Shown here: positions 48,922 to 60,531 of the stretch, one piece after another | Numbering within the stretch: position 1 is the stretch's first letter | How the letters are laid out: every line of letters starts with the position of its first letter | NCBI GenBank assembly: GCA_030248225.1 | Contig: JASANE010019223.1 | Location: 33,494-97,493, forward strand | Length of the DNA: 64,000 bases | From: Trileptium ribeirensis | Lineage: Eukaryota > Nematoda > Enoplea > Enoplida > Thoracostomopsidae | Direction: 5' to 3' | Translations under genes and position numbers: made by a program | Notes under the pieces: generated by a model | The model's input: the letters and a program-made list of their open reading frames with translations, nothing else | Told to the model about the DNA's origin: nothing | The model's database searches: none

Positions 48922-49128
48922 AACTATATCATTCCACTGGACGCATTGAAAATACCGATCGCTGGCTGTATTTCGGACATAGCTCATGACTACGTGAAAC
49001 GAAAACACGTTTTTCGTGTTACAACAGCAAATCATGAAGAGCATTTGTTTCAAGCCGAAGACCCGATGGGAATGCTTGGATGGCTCGAAGCGATTCATCA
49101 AGCATCTGGATTAGACTCGGAAGCTGTG
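48922..49128 (+). CDS. ARHGAP21/23: ARHGAP21/23-like RhoGAP, second half of PH domain
   Basis: Exon of 207 nt (69 codons), phase 0 at both ends, acceptor GTTGATTTCAG, donor GCTGTG|GTAAGT. It reads NYIIPLDALKIPIAGCISDI, then KRKHVFRVTT, then EEHLFQAEDPMGMLGWLEAI and ends SGLDSEAV. The order I-D-I...KRKxVFRxTT...LFQAED...ML-W-x-x-x-I-x-x-x-S matches strands 5-7 and the C-terminal helix of the ARHGAP21/23 PH domain, with the helix Trp present. In that family the PH domain binds Arf1-GTP and phosphoinositides and places the downstream RhoGAP domain, which acts on Cdc42/Rho, at Golgi or junction membranes (established for vertebrate members). No RhoGAP catalytic exon is visible by 64000, so the next intron may exceed 14.8 kb. 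Confidence 0.9.
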
Positions 49129-49554
49129 GTAAGTTAGCTTTACCGTTATCGAATTTATGTTTTCCGTTGCGTCAAATCAATTTTGTGGTTATTTGTTTTA
49201 ATCTTCGTCTGTCATGCCAACAACTCAGGTGTCTCATATCCCTTGGATGCTAGTACGATAACAATGGGTAACAATGGGTAAATTTGAGAAATAATTTTTC
49301 TATTTTTGTTTGCTTTACCCTGGAACCCTCCAGTACTGCTGTACCAACTATAAGTAGGAATCGGAACAAAGCTCAACTTATTTGTGCAAAACCTTTATAT
49401 ATTTGTAATTTTCATGGCACACACATTTATTATTTTAATGCACGGTGTTGTTTACGTATTTAACACTATGTACTAAGTTATGGGGTTAACGTCAACATTG
49501 TAATTGCTTCGTTTACCTTACACTGCTACTTTCGTGATGATCATACATGGACCG

Positions 49555-49740
49555 AGGTCTTATGTGCCAGGGGGTAGCCGTATCCCGGGTGGAGGAGGGT
49601 AAACCGGCAGGCGGTGGGGAGGTCGTCGGGCGGGGGGGGGGGGAAGCGCGGCGCATTCGCTCGGCGCCGCCTATGTGTCGCCTGCGACTCCGTGAGCGGT
49701 CGTTGATAAACCCGTGACGGGGTACGCCAACTACCCTCCT
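49555..49740. other. G-rich block with a 12-G run
   Basis: The plus strand holds many G-runs (GGGTGGAGGAGGG, GGCGGTGGGGAGG, CGGGC followed by 12 G at 49632-49643). This is enough to form one or more G-quadruplexes. It starts about 430 bp after the PH exon. It may be a transposon fragment by its sharp change of composition; the minus-strand frames of 85-104 codons lack a domain. Confidence 0.6.
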
Positions 49741-50068
49741 CATATGAGCCTGTATGAAGATGATATACATTGGTCAGGAAAGAATGTGATGATCGACAAC
49801 CTTTTACGCTATAACGGTTTGAGACATGTGCTAATCCCAGAAAGAAGGGGGCCACTATAATTTCACAAAAACTTTTACATCTAGTCTACGTGCTCATCAA
49901 AATACCTATTGGTCCCCCAAAATTGTATTGGCCGCCCAATGTTAAGGAAGAATTTGCACAATGTTTGGAGCTGTGTGATCAGTCTTTAACCTTACACGAC
50001 ACCATTAGTCGCTTTATGGCTTCGTTAGTCCAAGAATTTATGATGGAACCTTGTAGAAGGTTATGATA

Positions 50069-50406
50069 GCTATGTCACAAAACGTTATATGCGTTGTAAG
50101 AAGACGCGAAAAACGTCTACGTCATCTTGCGAAGCATATAATCGTACGTGTGAGTCTACTTTGGTTGTAATTTTCTCAAATTCACCGAACAAGTTGTACA
50201 AAAATTCGCGTTCACATTTCTACCATCTGTATTCACAGCTATGTCACAAAACGTTATTTGCGTTGTAGAATGACGCAAAAAACGTCCTCGTCATCTTGCG
50301 AAGCATATAGTCGTACGTGTGAGTCTACTTTGGTTGTAATTTTCTCAAATTCACCGAACAAGTTCTACAAAAGTTCGCGTTCACATTTCTACCATCTGTA
50401 TTCACT
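50069..50406. repeat. Tandem duplication, 169 bp x 2
   Basis: Two direct copies starting GCTATGTCACAAAACGTTAT at 50069 and 50238, with about seven differences. Non-coding; the 80-codon frame at 50258 starts inside copy 2 and has no domain. Confidence 0.9.
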
Positions 50407-51334
50407 AGTGAATGCGAACAAGGCCTTCGTGATGTGCGAATGGAATTTGGGTATGTGCACATATCTCCATTTCCCACGTTTGTCCGCGTTCTTCAAATGA
50501 CATGCTGAATCGGATAGCTATTTTTGCGGCCTAAATGCGTTTACAAGTGAATAGAACCCAAATAGAAAGACCGCGATTGATGAGCAAACTGCGATTGGTT
50601 TTCACATGTACGCGATTAAACGCGATTAGTATTCACATGTACGCGGTAATCAAATTGTGATGCGAAATCATAAAATATTGATCGCTAACAGCATCTACGT
50701 GTTGCTCTATCGCAAATCGTGTTCTAATCCATAAGAAAAAATTGGGATTTGTCTGCGTTCATCGCTTTTCTCATCGTGAACTGACTTTACAACAAAAACT
50801 ATCAGATGTAGGCACATAAATTTGACTCACGCATGAGTATGACATTGGCGCCACAGTGTACTTATAGGGCTTATCATGGCTTCTTGGAAATACTATAACG
50901 ATCATGTTTCACATTGTAATGCCACAACCGTCTTAAGCCGGTACATCGGAACAGAACACAGCACGCCAAGCCTTAATATCATAATATATCGCTACCTGCG
51001 CGTTTAGCCATTGTTCAATATTTAACTTCAATAAAAAGGTTATATAAGCAGTTTCTTGCAAATCACGTTATTCTTCCATGCCCGATTTAATGTGACAATA
51101 ATATGTGTGTTTGATAAAATAGAGCTCCACAGTCAGACTTTATATCTGGGCCTTCAAAAAATTTTTTACAAAGCCAGTGTAAAAAAAATTTTAGAAAAAC
51201 TTGATCGAGAATAGATCGAGGACCAAGACCCTGCACCGCGAACACCGTAAAAACTCCCTGGAACCACCCAGCATGTATGCAAACATCAGAATTAGTAGTC
51301 AGTTTGTACTGTTCACACATATTCTTCCATTATG

Positions 51335-51362
51335 GCGGCCCATGTCAACTTTAGGGGTCCGA
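51335..51362. mobile_element. Terminal fragment of the MITE family seen at 24421
   Basis: GGCGGCCCATGTCAACTTTA followed by GGGGTCCGAAG matches the left end of the 24421 element. The rest of that element is not present. Confidence 0.55.
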
Positions 51363-51825
51363 AGTATTATTGGTATTTGCTGGTGCCCATCATATGCATG
51401 CATCTAATAAATTTTGTCTTGTTCAATTATGGTTACTCCAGTTATTTGCCGTATTTCTTTGCTTTTACGATTTATATAACACATGTGACTGGAACCGGCA
51501 TGTGTAGAGGAATTTTTAAAATAAATATAAAATGCCAAAGCTTGTCTTTTTCAGTAAAATTATATTTTAATATTGCAACTACTATACTGGCTTTTTTAAC
51601 TATATATTAACTCAGTACTATAATAATTGTTATATGGAATTTTCAAGTTTATTTATAAGTACTGTTGAGTTTTTTTATTTGAATACATTTTTTGATAAAC
51701 ACACAATAAACCACAACCCAGCAAACTTATAAAATTTATAAATCCTGTCGAAATTTTTTTACGAGTAACAACAAGGAGAACGGGACTTCGCGATAAATTT
51801 CCCTATTTTTGCTATTGATGTGCAT

Positions 51826-52085
51826 GTGTTTGGTCAATGAAATACAAGTTTGACATGATGGAATCATGCTTTGATGATACATGCCAAAGTATTGGTTTTA
51901 ACATAATCTGCAATTCGACGAGAGAAGCATATATCATTGAATTCCACTAAAATGCAAGTTTGTTCGTGAAATACAAGTTTGACGTGAGGGAATCATGCTT
52001 CGAAGGTATATACAAAAATTTTATTTTTAAAATAACCCGCAATTCGACGAGATAAGTATATACTATAGAATTCCAACTAAAATTA
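51826..52085. repeat. Diverged tandem duplication, about 125 bp x 2
   Basis: Both halves contain GAAATACAAGTTTGAC, a GGAATCATGCTT word, GCAATTCGACGAGA, AAGNATATA and a GAATTCCA-CTAAAAT end. Moderately diverged. Confidence 0.7.
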
Positions 52086-52470
52086 AGTATATATAAAAAA
52101 TTCTACGAGGCTCTAACACACCGTGCATTTAGACTTATATACTATTATTTACTAGGACATGTTACGTGGGATTTCTTTTTTTAGCTGTTTTAATACTGGT
52201 CTTTATATTGATATTGCACATTGGGTGGTAAAACGAGTTGGCTCTAATGATGTCGTTGAATCATTTCCTGTGTGTACTTTGCAACATTGGAGAAGCCCTC
52301 TCACATTTTGACGATGAACGAGAAAAAGTTAAATATTGAATGTAAAATATAATATATGCAAATAATCGGACAGCTGCCCTTTCATCCAACTGTCGTAGCG
52401 TATTAAAATGCAAAATACTGTTGTTTATTTTTTGAGAGATAAAGCCTTTTTAGTTGAATGTTGTCGCTCG

Positions 52471-52969
52471 GGAGGAGCGGTGAGAACTTAGGTTCTAGGC
52501 TCGACTCGGCTCTACTCGGCTCTAGAACCGAGCAGGCCATGATGTCTGAAGATCCGAGCCGAGCCAGAGCTTAAGATCTGTCTGTGACATCCGAGCCTAG
52601 CGTGTGTGAAAAAGCTCGACTGTTAAAAGCCCCTTTCTAAAATAACGAATATAATTATAACTGATGCATACTACAGTAGTCAGTGAACAGCAAGAACAAT
52701 CGAGATAACTTCCGGTCGATTCTCTAAAGCTCTAAAAGCTGCCATATATGCAGTTCGTTGGGTTTTATATTTATATCTTCTTTCTAAGATTGCTGAATAG
52801 CAAAATTTTATTATTAGGAGCATAAGAACCGATCCGAAGATACTTCATGCAAAGCTGAGCCGAGTCAGGTTCTATGATCTGTCTATGAGAGCTGAGCTAA
52901 GTCGGACATGGTTCAAAAAGAGCCGAGCCCAGCCATAGCTTGAAAATTCGGCTCTTTCTCAACTCCTGT
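52471..52969. mobile_element. hAT-like dispersed element, family copy 3
   Basis: Starts GGAGGAGCGGTGAGAACTTA and ends GGCTCTTTCTCAACTCCTG, imperfectly inverse. It shares with copies 1 and 2 the GAGCCGAGCCAGAGC block, GTTAAAAGCCCCTTTCTAAA, CAGTAGTCAGTGAACAGC and TTATTATTAGGAGCATAAG. Same orientation as the other two. No ORF. Confidence 0.7.
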
Positions 52970-53634
52970 CGAAATCTTCACAATTCGATTCCGCTATGCG
53001 TGTTTGTACCAGGTGCATAGACGCTGGGGGCTACTGGGAGAACGCACGTTCCACCAGTACAAAACTGCAAAATTTTGTTGAATTTGCAACTGTCACATCG
53101 ATCTGTTGAGTCGACCTGGTACAATGCGCCCATGCTATAACCCGCGGCAACTAAAAGTGTCTCACGGCACCCGTGGCTTTTACACGGTATTTCCAGCCCT
53201 TTAATCCAATGCAGTTTATCATCGTTTAGCTCTTCATGAGTTGATTAAGCATCACTCGTTGATCACTCGTTGTTATTCTGTTTTCTACAATGGGCGTATC
53301 GTGTTGGTTGGTTCTTGACATGGACGAAGTCTATGACATTGTTTTCATATTTCACCATATTGTGCAATAGAAGCAGGAATTGCGTTGCTTAGTTATACCT
53401 ACTGCTGTCATAATACAGTGATTTAAATTTCGTCAATGTAAAGCGAAAACGACTTGTAGCAAGTATATAAGTCTGATTCGTTCAACCAAATCTAAAGCAA
53501 CGCGGAAGGATATTACCTTAGGAAACATTGTTTAAAGCTAAAATAAATCAAGTTTATCCGTGCTAAATACCGCGATGGTGTAGATAATAGTATTTGTTAA
53601 TATTCATGTCAGTATAAATAGTATTTAGTAGCGC

Positions 53635-53890
53635 GCCAGCGTAGTGATATATCATGGCCGTTGGAATGGTCCAGACGGGCGGCTTGGGACAATCCCCAAA
53701 TTTTGATTGCCAGGGCGCACCGCTACAGGGGTCTTCTAGAAATTTGGGATTACAAGCACTCCCTATTTTTAAACGCCGTTGCACTGCGGTATGTTTTCGT
53801 GCAAGATACCTTACCGCCCAATATGTCATCCTACACAATCTGCAAGGAGACTGAAGATCGGTAACAAGGCATTTTCTAAGCCGCAATGAC
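53635..53890. other. GC-rich block, probable transposon remnant
   Basis: A compositionally distinct block beginning near GCGCGCCAGCGTAGTG with GGGACAATCCCCAAATTTTG inside. Both strands are open over 66-110 codons, but no domain or clear inverted ends were found. Confidence 0.3.
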
Positions 53891-54387
53891 TCCAAGAGTT
53901 TTAGCCAGTAACCAAAACTCAGTAATATTTACGAGCAGTAGCCGCTTTCTCAAATTTGACGGAAGTTTTAAGTTTGTGTCATTGTCTATAGTTTTGCTAA
54001 GCCAATAAATAGTCTTTAGGTATAATATTCATGTATGATATAGCCCTGGACGGATTGATATATATTGCTCTAACACATCTTTTGAGAACATATACATATT
54101 TAAGACTTGAACAAAAGCGTTTTTATACATGTTGTACCTTTATTCATGATATTTTTTTGAACCACAACAGCTGTCATATAAGTAAATCATTTATTACTGC
54201 TACTATTAGTCGTATATATGCTGCTATACCCTGCATAGCAACTACATATTTTAACTAGCAGCTATTAAGTAACCATCCTCCATAACGACAGTCATAAATG
54301 TTCAGCTTTAATATATATTTTGGGCTAAACGCAAAGCTCTGGCTTATAAAATTCAAGCATCAACATTTTTGTTTTGTAGTCTTATCC

Positions 54388-54568
54388 AGGGAAGCTGCCG
54401 GGAATATCCGGTGGGGGTTAAATCCTGACTAACTAATTTTGTCCAATGCAAGTGCTCGTCGAAAAAGAGAAGTTTTTTTAACGTTTTTATGGCCCACCCT
54501 AACAATATCTAGTATAGTTGGCCCACACCCAAAGTTTTATGAGTGCTGTTCTCTCTTGCTACGTCTAT
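54388..54568. mobile_element. Possible hAT-like MITE
   Basis: Left CAGGGAAGCTGCCGGGA; right TCTCTTGCTACGTCTATG, which read inversely is CATAGACGTAGC, the type of end seen at 33477. Inverted match is weak. Confidence 0.35.
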
Positions 54569-54973
54569 GAGTCAGCCTAATGGTAGGTAAAACGTAAGAA
54601 ATGTTCAATATACAATATAGGAATACAATGACTGTTGTCGCTGTTGGTTCTATGGTTTTCGGATAATAGATTTTTGCCGCAGACAAATGGTTGATTCTCA
54701 TCAAAGCGCAATCGAAATGGCAGATAGTCTGAAACTTTGTGAAATAAACTTGAGACTTTCGTAGCCAGGCATTTGTGAGATCTGGATCCGACTATCCCTT
54801 TGATGTCAGTCCTTCTCTTGCAGGGCGTTGTAGAGACCACAACGTTTGTAAACATTCAGTCATACATTTCGTGTTTTTCTTAATCCCGCTCAGGTGCTTT
54901 AGCTTTGTTTGTTGCCTTACTGTTGTATAATAATGCTTTCCTTTCTATTCATGATGCTATACGGCTTGCAAGC

Positions 54974-56333
54974 AGTGTGTGTTGTTGTGGGTAGAAATTG
55001 AAGGCCGTAGAAGACAAGTGTGTGCCTTGTTGTGGGTAGAAATTGAAGGCCGTAGAACACAAGCATGTGCCTTGTTGTGGGCAGAAATTGAAGGCCGTAG
55101 AAGACAAGCATGTGCCTTGTGGTGGGTAGAAATTGAAGGCCGTAGAAGACAAGTATGTGCCTTGTTGTGGGTAGAAATTGAAGGCCGTAGTAGACAAGCA
55201 TGTGCCTTGTTGTGGGTAGAAATTGAAGGCCGTAGAAGACAAGTATGTGCCTTGTTGTGAGTAGAAATTGAAGGCCGTAAAAGACAAGTATGTGCCTTGT
55301 TGTGATTAGAAATTGAAGGCCGTAGAAGACAAGTATGTGCTTTGTTGTGGGTAGAAATTGAAGGCCGTAGAAGACAAGTATGTGCCTTGTTGTGGGTAGA
55401 AATTGAAGGCCGTATAAGACAAGTGTGTGCCTTGTTGTGGGTAGAAATTGAAGGCCGTAGAACACAAGCATGTGCCTTGTTGTGGGCAGAAATTGAAGGC
55501 CGTAGAAGACAAGCATGTGCCTTGTGGTGGGTAGAAATTGAAGGCCGTAGAAGACAAGTGTGTGCCTTGTTGTGGGTAGAAATTGAAGGCCGTAGAACAC
55601 AAGCATGTGCCTTGTTGTGGGCAGAAATTGAAGGCCGTAGAAGACAAGCATGTGCCTTGTGGTGGGTAGAAATTGAAGGCCGTAGAAGACAAGTATGTGC
55701 CTTGTTGTGGGTAGAAATTGAAGGCCGTAGTAGACAAGCATGTGCCTTGTTGTGGGTAGAAATTGAAGGCCGTAGAAGACAAGTATGTGCCTTGTTGTGA
55801 GTAGAAATTGAAGGCCGTAAAAGACAAGTATGTGCCTTGTTGTGATTAGAAATTGAAGGCCGTAGAAGACAAGTATGTGCTTTGTTGTGGGTAGAAATTG
55901 AAGGCCGTAGAAGACAAGTATGTGCCTTGTTGTGGGTAGAAATTGAAGGCCGTATAAGACAAGTATGTACCTTGTTGTGATTAGAAATTGAAGGCCGTAG
56001 AAGACAAGTATGTGCCTTGTTGTGGGTAGAAATTGAAGGCCGTAGAAGACAAGTATGTGCCTTGTTGTGGGTAGAAATTGAAGGCCGTAGAAGACAAGTA
56101 TGTGCCTTGTTGTGGGTAAAAATTGAAGGCCGTATAAGACAAGTATGTGCCTTGTTGCGGGTAGAAATTGAAGGCCGTAGAAGACAAGTATGTGCCTTGT
56201 TGCGGGTAAAAATTGAAGGCCGTATAAGACAAATATGTACCTTGTTGTGATTAGAAATTGAAGGCCGTAGAAGACAAGTATGTGCCTTGTTTTGGGTAGA
56301 AATTGAAGGCCGTAGAAGACAAGTATGTGCCTG
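54974..56333. repeat. Minisatellite, 45 bp x 30, with no indels
   Basis: The marker GAAATTGAAGGCCGTA first occurs at 54994 and last at 56299, exactly 29 x 45 bp apart. There is a higher-order pattern: units 2-10 recur as units 14-22 (540-bp offset), and the AACACAAGCATG / GGGCAG / GTGGTGGGT trio occurs three times. Because 45 is a multiple of 3, several frames stay open: three on the minus strand (15-residue repeats such as HTCLLRPSISTHNKA, up to 460 codons) and one on the plus. This openness follows from the period and is not evidence of coding. No splice context or domain supports a protein. Confidence 0.95.
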
Positions 56334-56607
56334 ATTCACATTTATACGTGTGCTTTATTGATATTTGGTTTAACGTAATAAGGTGTTACTATAGTCTTTT
56401 TAAGGGTTTGGCTTATGACCGCAATCAGATTAAGGTCGGATTGAAATTTATTCAGTTTCGGATCGAGTTCTTTAAGACTTCCGAATGTTTGGTTTAGGCT
56501 AACCGCATTGAATAATGAACAGTGCCAACTACGCTTAAAGGGCATATATTCGAAGTAGCAGCCTCTGTAAACAATGTAGTTCTGATGCGTGTCACATCCT
56601 CGTCGTG

Positions 56608-56795
56608 CAGCTGGGGCAGTTTCTGATAAATCACTGGCTGAAAGATACATGCAGAGCCTAGTTGCTAGTAATAATTCCAATTTTTTGATAGGCGGTATCA
56701 GGTCGTTCCGATCGCGTCACGGTCTCGTCGGCTCGCGTAGGGTTGATACTTTGACAACCCTATATGGTCACGAGTTTGTCTTAGAAGGCATGTAG
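56608..56795 (+). CDS. Possible exon or terminal coding segment of unknown gene (weak)
   Basis: An open stretch with protein-like composition: AAGAVSDKSLAERYMQSLVA, then SNFLIGGIRSFRSRHGLVGS, then LYGHEFVLEGM and a stop at 56793. A stop at 56583 lies just upstream in frame, so an acceptor would be needed, for example CGTCGTGCAG at about 56607, which would make it phase 1/2. That does not directly fit the phase-0 end of the PH exon. Codon use looks coding, but I recognise no family. The GC content is higher than in the flanking DNA. Confidence 0.25.
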
Positions 56796-57377
56796 GCGGC
56801 TATGGTGAGGGATTTTTGAGGTCTCATCACTAGTTTATCTGGTCCTGGTAAATTGTAAAAAGGACAGGTGTTATGTACGGATTTCACCGGTTTTGGAACG
56901 TTTTATTGATGAAATTCCATTATAATGAGATTATATGCAATGGGTATTTTAATCGTCATATACACCTTTTTGCTGCGCTGCTGTCCATAAGGTATCTCAA
57001 AAAGTAAATACATGAAAAATATAATTCTGATACAGTTGGGCCAGCTAGTATCTATATCTTCTTATCTGTATGCTCTACTAATCAAATGTTTCTGAATATT
57101 GATAATAAGCAAACAGGTTATCACCAACATACGACGAATTTTATATTGGCTACAAGTGTTCAGGATCAGAATTATAAAAATAACTGGTTCGAACAATGGC
57201 CTCACACAACGCCGTGAAATTAGAAATTAGCAATTTCTCAGACACCTGAAACTGAAAAAGTGTATTAACAATTTAAAACGAGGGTGTAAAATATTCCCAA
57301 TGCTTTGACATCCTGTGAATTATAACATCGATATTGTCCAAATTAATGGCGTACATGTTTGTTAATTCGTGGCTTTA

Positions 57378-57922
57378 CAGCTAAACAAGTCCATTAATAC
57401 ATAATTCAATATCTAGTTGGACCTGTTTATATAAGAGATTGTGTCATAAACTATTGTGATTTATACAACAGCTAAGGAAGTCCATTAATATATAATTCAA
57501 TATCTAGTAGGACCTGTTTGTATAAGAGATTGTGTCATAAACTATTGTGATTTATACAACAGCTAAGGAAGTCCATTAATACATAATTCAATATCTAGTA
57601 GGACCTGTTTATATAAGAGATTGTGTCATAAACTATTGTGATTTATACAACAGCTAAGGAAGTCCATTAATATATAATTCAATATCTAGTAGGACCTGTT
57701 TGTATAAGAGATTGTGTCATAAACTATTGTGATTTATACAACAGCTAAGGAAGTCCATTAATATATAATTCAATATCTAGTAGGACCTGTTTGTATAAGA
57801 GATTGTGTCATAAACTATTGTGATTTATACAACAGCTAAGGAAGTCCATTAATATATAATTCAATATCTAGTAGGACCTGTTTGTATAAGAGATAGTGTC
57901 ATAAACTATTGTGATTTATACA
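57378..57922. repeat. Tandem array, 91 bp x 6
   Basis: Units begin CAGCTAAGGAAGTCCATTAA at 91-bp spacing (GCTA at 57380, 57471, 57562, 57653, 57744 and 57835). Copies 2-6 are nearly identical; the first differs slightly. AT-rich, non-coding. Confidence 0.95.
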
Positions 57923-58734
57923 AGAGAAATGACCGACGTAAGTTTTATTATGATATTCTGGAAATCAAAAATAATAAGAACCAGAGAAGCTTACGATGAA
58001 GGATGCGGAAATTGAACAGAGAAGCTCTTTGTATAACTTCACTCCCTTAACGTAAATCATACCAATTAGGGTATGATTTGTTGATCACAATGGTTCAGCT
58101 GTGGGCGGAACGCTACAATGAACCCAGTGATCAGAATGTGTGGACTGGCTGTTTGAAACGAATAATTACTAGATAATATTTAAGTAATAATATTAAGCTG
58201 TGTATTGATCCTAACCCCACGTCATTTGAAGATCTCTATAACAGTCGTATACCCAAATACCAAATTGTAAATCGCCTGATGAGCTGATTGGCAAGGTTTG
58301 TTTACGATGAGAGTAACTCCATTTTTATTTCACTATTTCTGTCGTATTTATACATATTAAGCCTAATATAATAGTCAGCTTCACAATATAGCAGCTATTT
58401 TTAGCTTAACTCTAAAGTTCACTCTGACGTCAAAGGAAATATTTTTTCAATGATCTAAAAACGGCGCTACGGTATAGCTATGTTGTAGTGTCGTGAACAA
58501 GCTGTCGTAAGGCACAGTATATTGAAGATTTAAAGCCAAATGTATGTAATCAGAACGTAGTGAAACGTAGAGGAGATTGTGTGTTGCAGGGGTGAAATCT
58601 TTTAAATTCCGTCTGTGTGTGTGATCGGCTATAACTCGTGAACGCCTTAACTGATTTTCATAATCTTGGGCTCATTCCAACCGGCACAGTCGATTTACCA
58701 TGTAGATCTCCGAGCGTTTTTTGATTTGGTGTTG

Positions 58735-60100
58735 GTTCCCGGGTTAGTGGTCAAAATGTGGGGTTTTGGCCCCATTTTACCCCATTTTAGTACCCTTTAC
58801 GGAAGCAAGGTTATTTTTATCTTAACTTTCGAATTTTTTTCTATGGGTGGTTTCATTTCATAGTAAAATTATAAATGCCAGTGCTTCTTTTTTGTTTTTC
58901 GATTAAGGCTCCAGTTCTGGATTTCTGTGGTTTGAGGTACGTGGGTATGGCGCCCCAATGGTTCCTCGACCCAAAATTTGAAAATTTGTTCTGACGTCTT
59001 GGGCGGCTGATAAGTTCAACCTGGGGTTTTCGGGCATGGAAAACTCATGGCCGGTGCCGGTTTTGCTCAGCGACCCATGGCTCCATGGGTACAAGGGTAT
59101 GACGCCCCGTGGTTGGGGGTCAGAGGTAAAAATGAAGGTTTTTAGTACCCTTCACGGAAGCAAAGTTTTTTATCTTAACATTTGAATTTCTTTCTCTGGT
59201 TGGTTTTATTTCATAGTAAAATGATAAATGCCGATGCCTCTTTTTTGTTTTTCGATTAAGGCTGCGGTTTTGGAGTTTTGGGGTTTGTGGTATGGCACCC
59301 TCATGGTTCCTCGACCCAAAATTAAAAAATTTGTTCTGACGTCCTGAGCGGCTGAAAAGTTTCACTTGGGGGTTTTCGGGCATGGGAAACTCGGTTTTGC
59401 TCTGCGACCCATTGTTCCATGGGTACGGGGGTATGGCGCCCCTTTGATTCGGGGTCAGAAGTCAAAATAAGGGTTTTTATACCAATTTAGTCCCCTTCAC
59501 GGAAGCAAGGTTATTTTTATCTTAACATTCGAATTTCTTTCTCTGGTTGGTTTTATTTCATAGTAAAATGATAAATGCCGATGCCTCTTTATTTGTTTTT
59601 TTTTGATTAATGCTCCGTTTTAGGAGTTATGGGGTTTGAGGTACGGCACCCTCATGGTTCCTCGTCCCAAAATTAGAAAATTTGTTCTGACGTCCTGGGC
59701 GGCTGAAAAGTTTCACTTGGGGGTTTTTGGGCATGGGAAACTCGGTTTTGCTCTGCGACCCATGGTTCCATGGGTACGGGGGTATGACGCCCCATGGTTA
59801 AGGGTCAGAGGTCAAAATGAGGGTTTTAGTACCCTTCACGGAAGCAATGTTATTTTTATCTTAATATTCTAATTTCTATCCCTGGTTGGTTTTATTTCAT
59901 AGTAAAATGATAAATGCCGATGCCTCTTTTTTTTGTTTTTCGATTAATGCTGCGGTTTTGGAGTTTTGGGGTTTGAGGTATAGCACTCTCATGGTTCCTC
60001 GACCCAAAATTTGAAAATTTGTTCTGACGTCTTGGGCGACTGATAAGTTGCACCTGAGGGTGTTCGGGCATGGGAAACTCATTGCCGGTGTTAATTTGCT
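58735..60100. repeat. Tandem array, about 340-353 bp x 4
   Basis: GTAAAATNATAAATGCC occurs at 58863, 59216, 59563 and 59902. Each unit then has a TTTTTTGTTTTTCGATTAA part, GGTTCCTCGACCCAAAATT, GTTCTGACGTC, GGGCATGGGAAACTC, CCATGGGTACGGGGGTATG and CTTCACGGAAGCAAGGTTAT. Units differ by small indels. The minus-strand 63-87 codon frames repeat with the array and are artefacts. Just upstream, TATAACTCGTGAACGCCTTA may belong to the same element. Confidence 0.88.
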
Positions 60101-60531
60101 GTAACTTGTGCTGGTGTTGTGTGATGTCCACATATAGCATATCGACGAATTCTATCGAGAGCTGATTTGATGTGCACGCAAAAGGCGTAGCCGTAGGTGC
60201 ACCTATGCTTCACTACGTTCTGCAATCTTGATAGAGTTACTAGTGTTAATGGTATTATCCCTTAAAATATTTTATGGGTATATTATAGATACCATATGCG
60301 GGGGAACGAGGGGATGCGCTGCTTGAGCGGCGTAAATATGGCTCTGGGAAATCCGTCCTTTAGGAGTGATAATCTCTTCGTATGAATCTGTGGACATCAT
60401 TGTGGTATAATAAGATATCATAGAGTTTTTATTTTTCAAAAAAAATAATATTTATACACCATATACATAATACACATTTTTATATATAATGTATCTATGT
60501 TAAATATATATTACATAATAGTTTATAATTA

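Noticed and set aside
54957..56339. 460-codon minus-strand ORF and overlapping 274-, 173- and 152-codon ORFs
   Set aside because: All are products of a 45-bp (3n) repeat without stops. Several frames are open at once, and no signal, domain or splice context supports translation.
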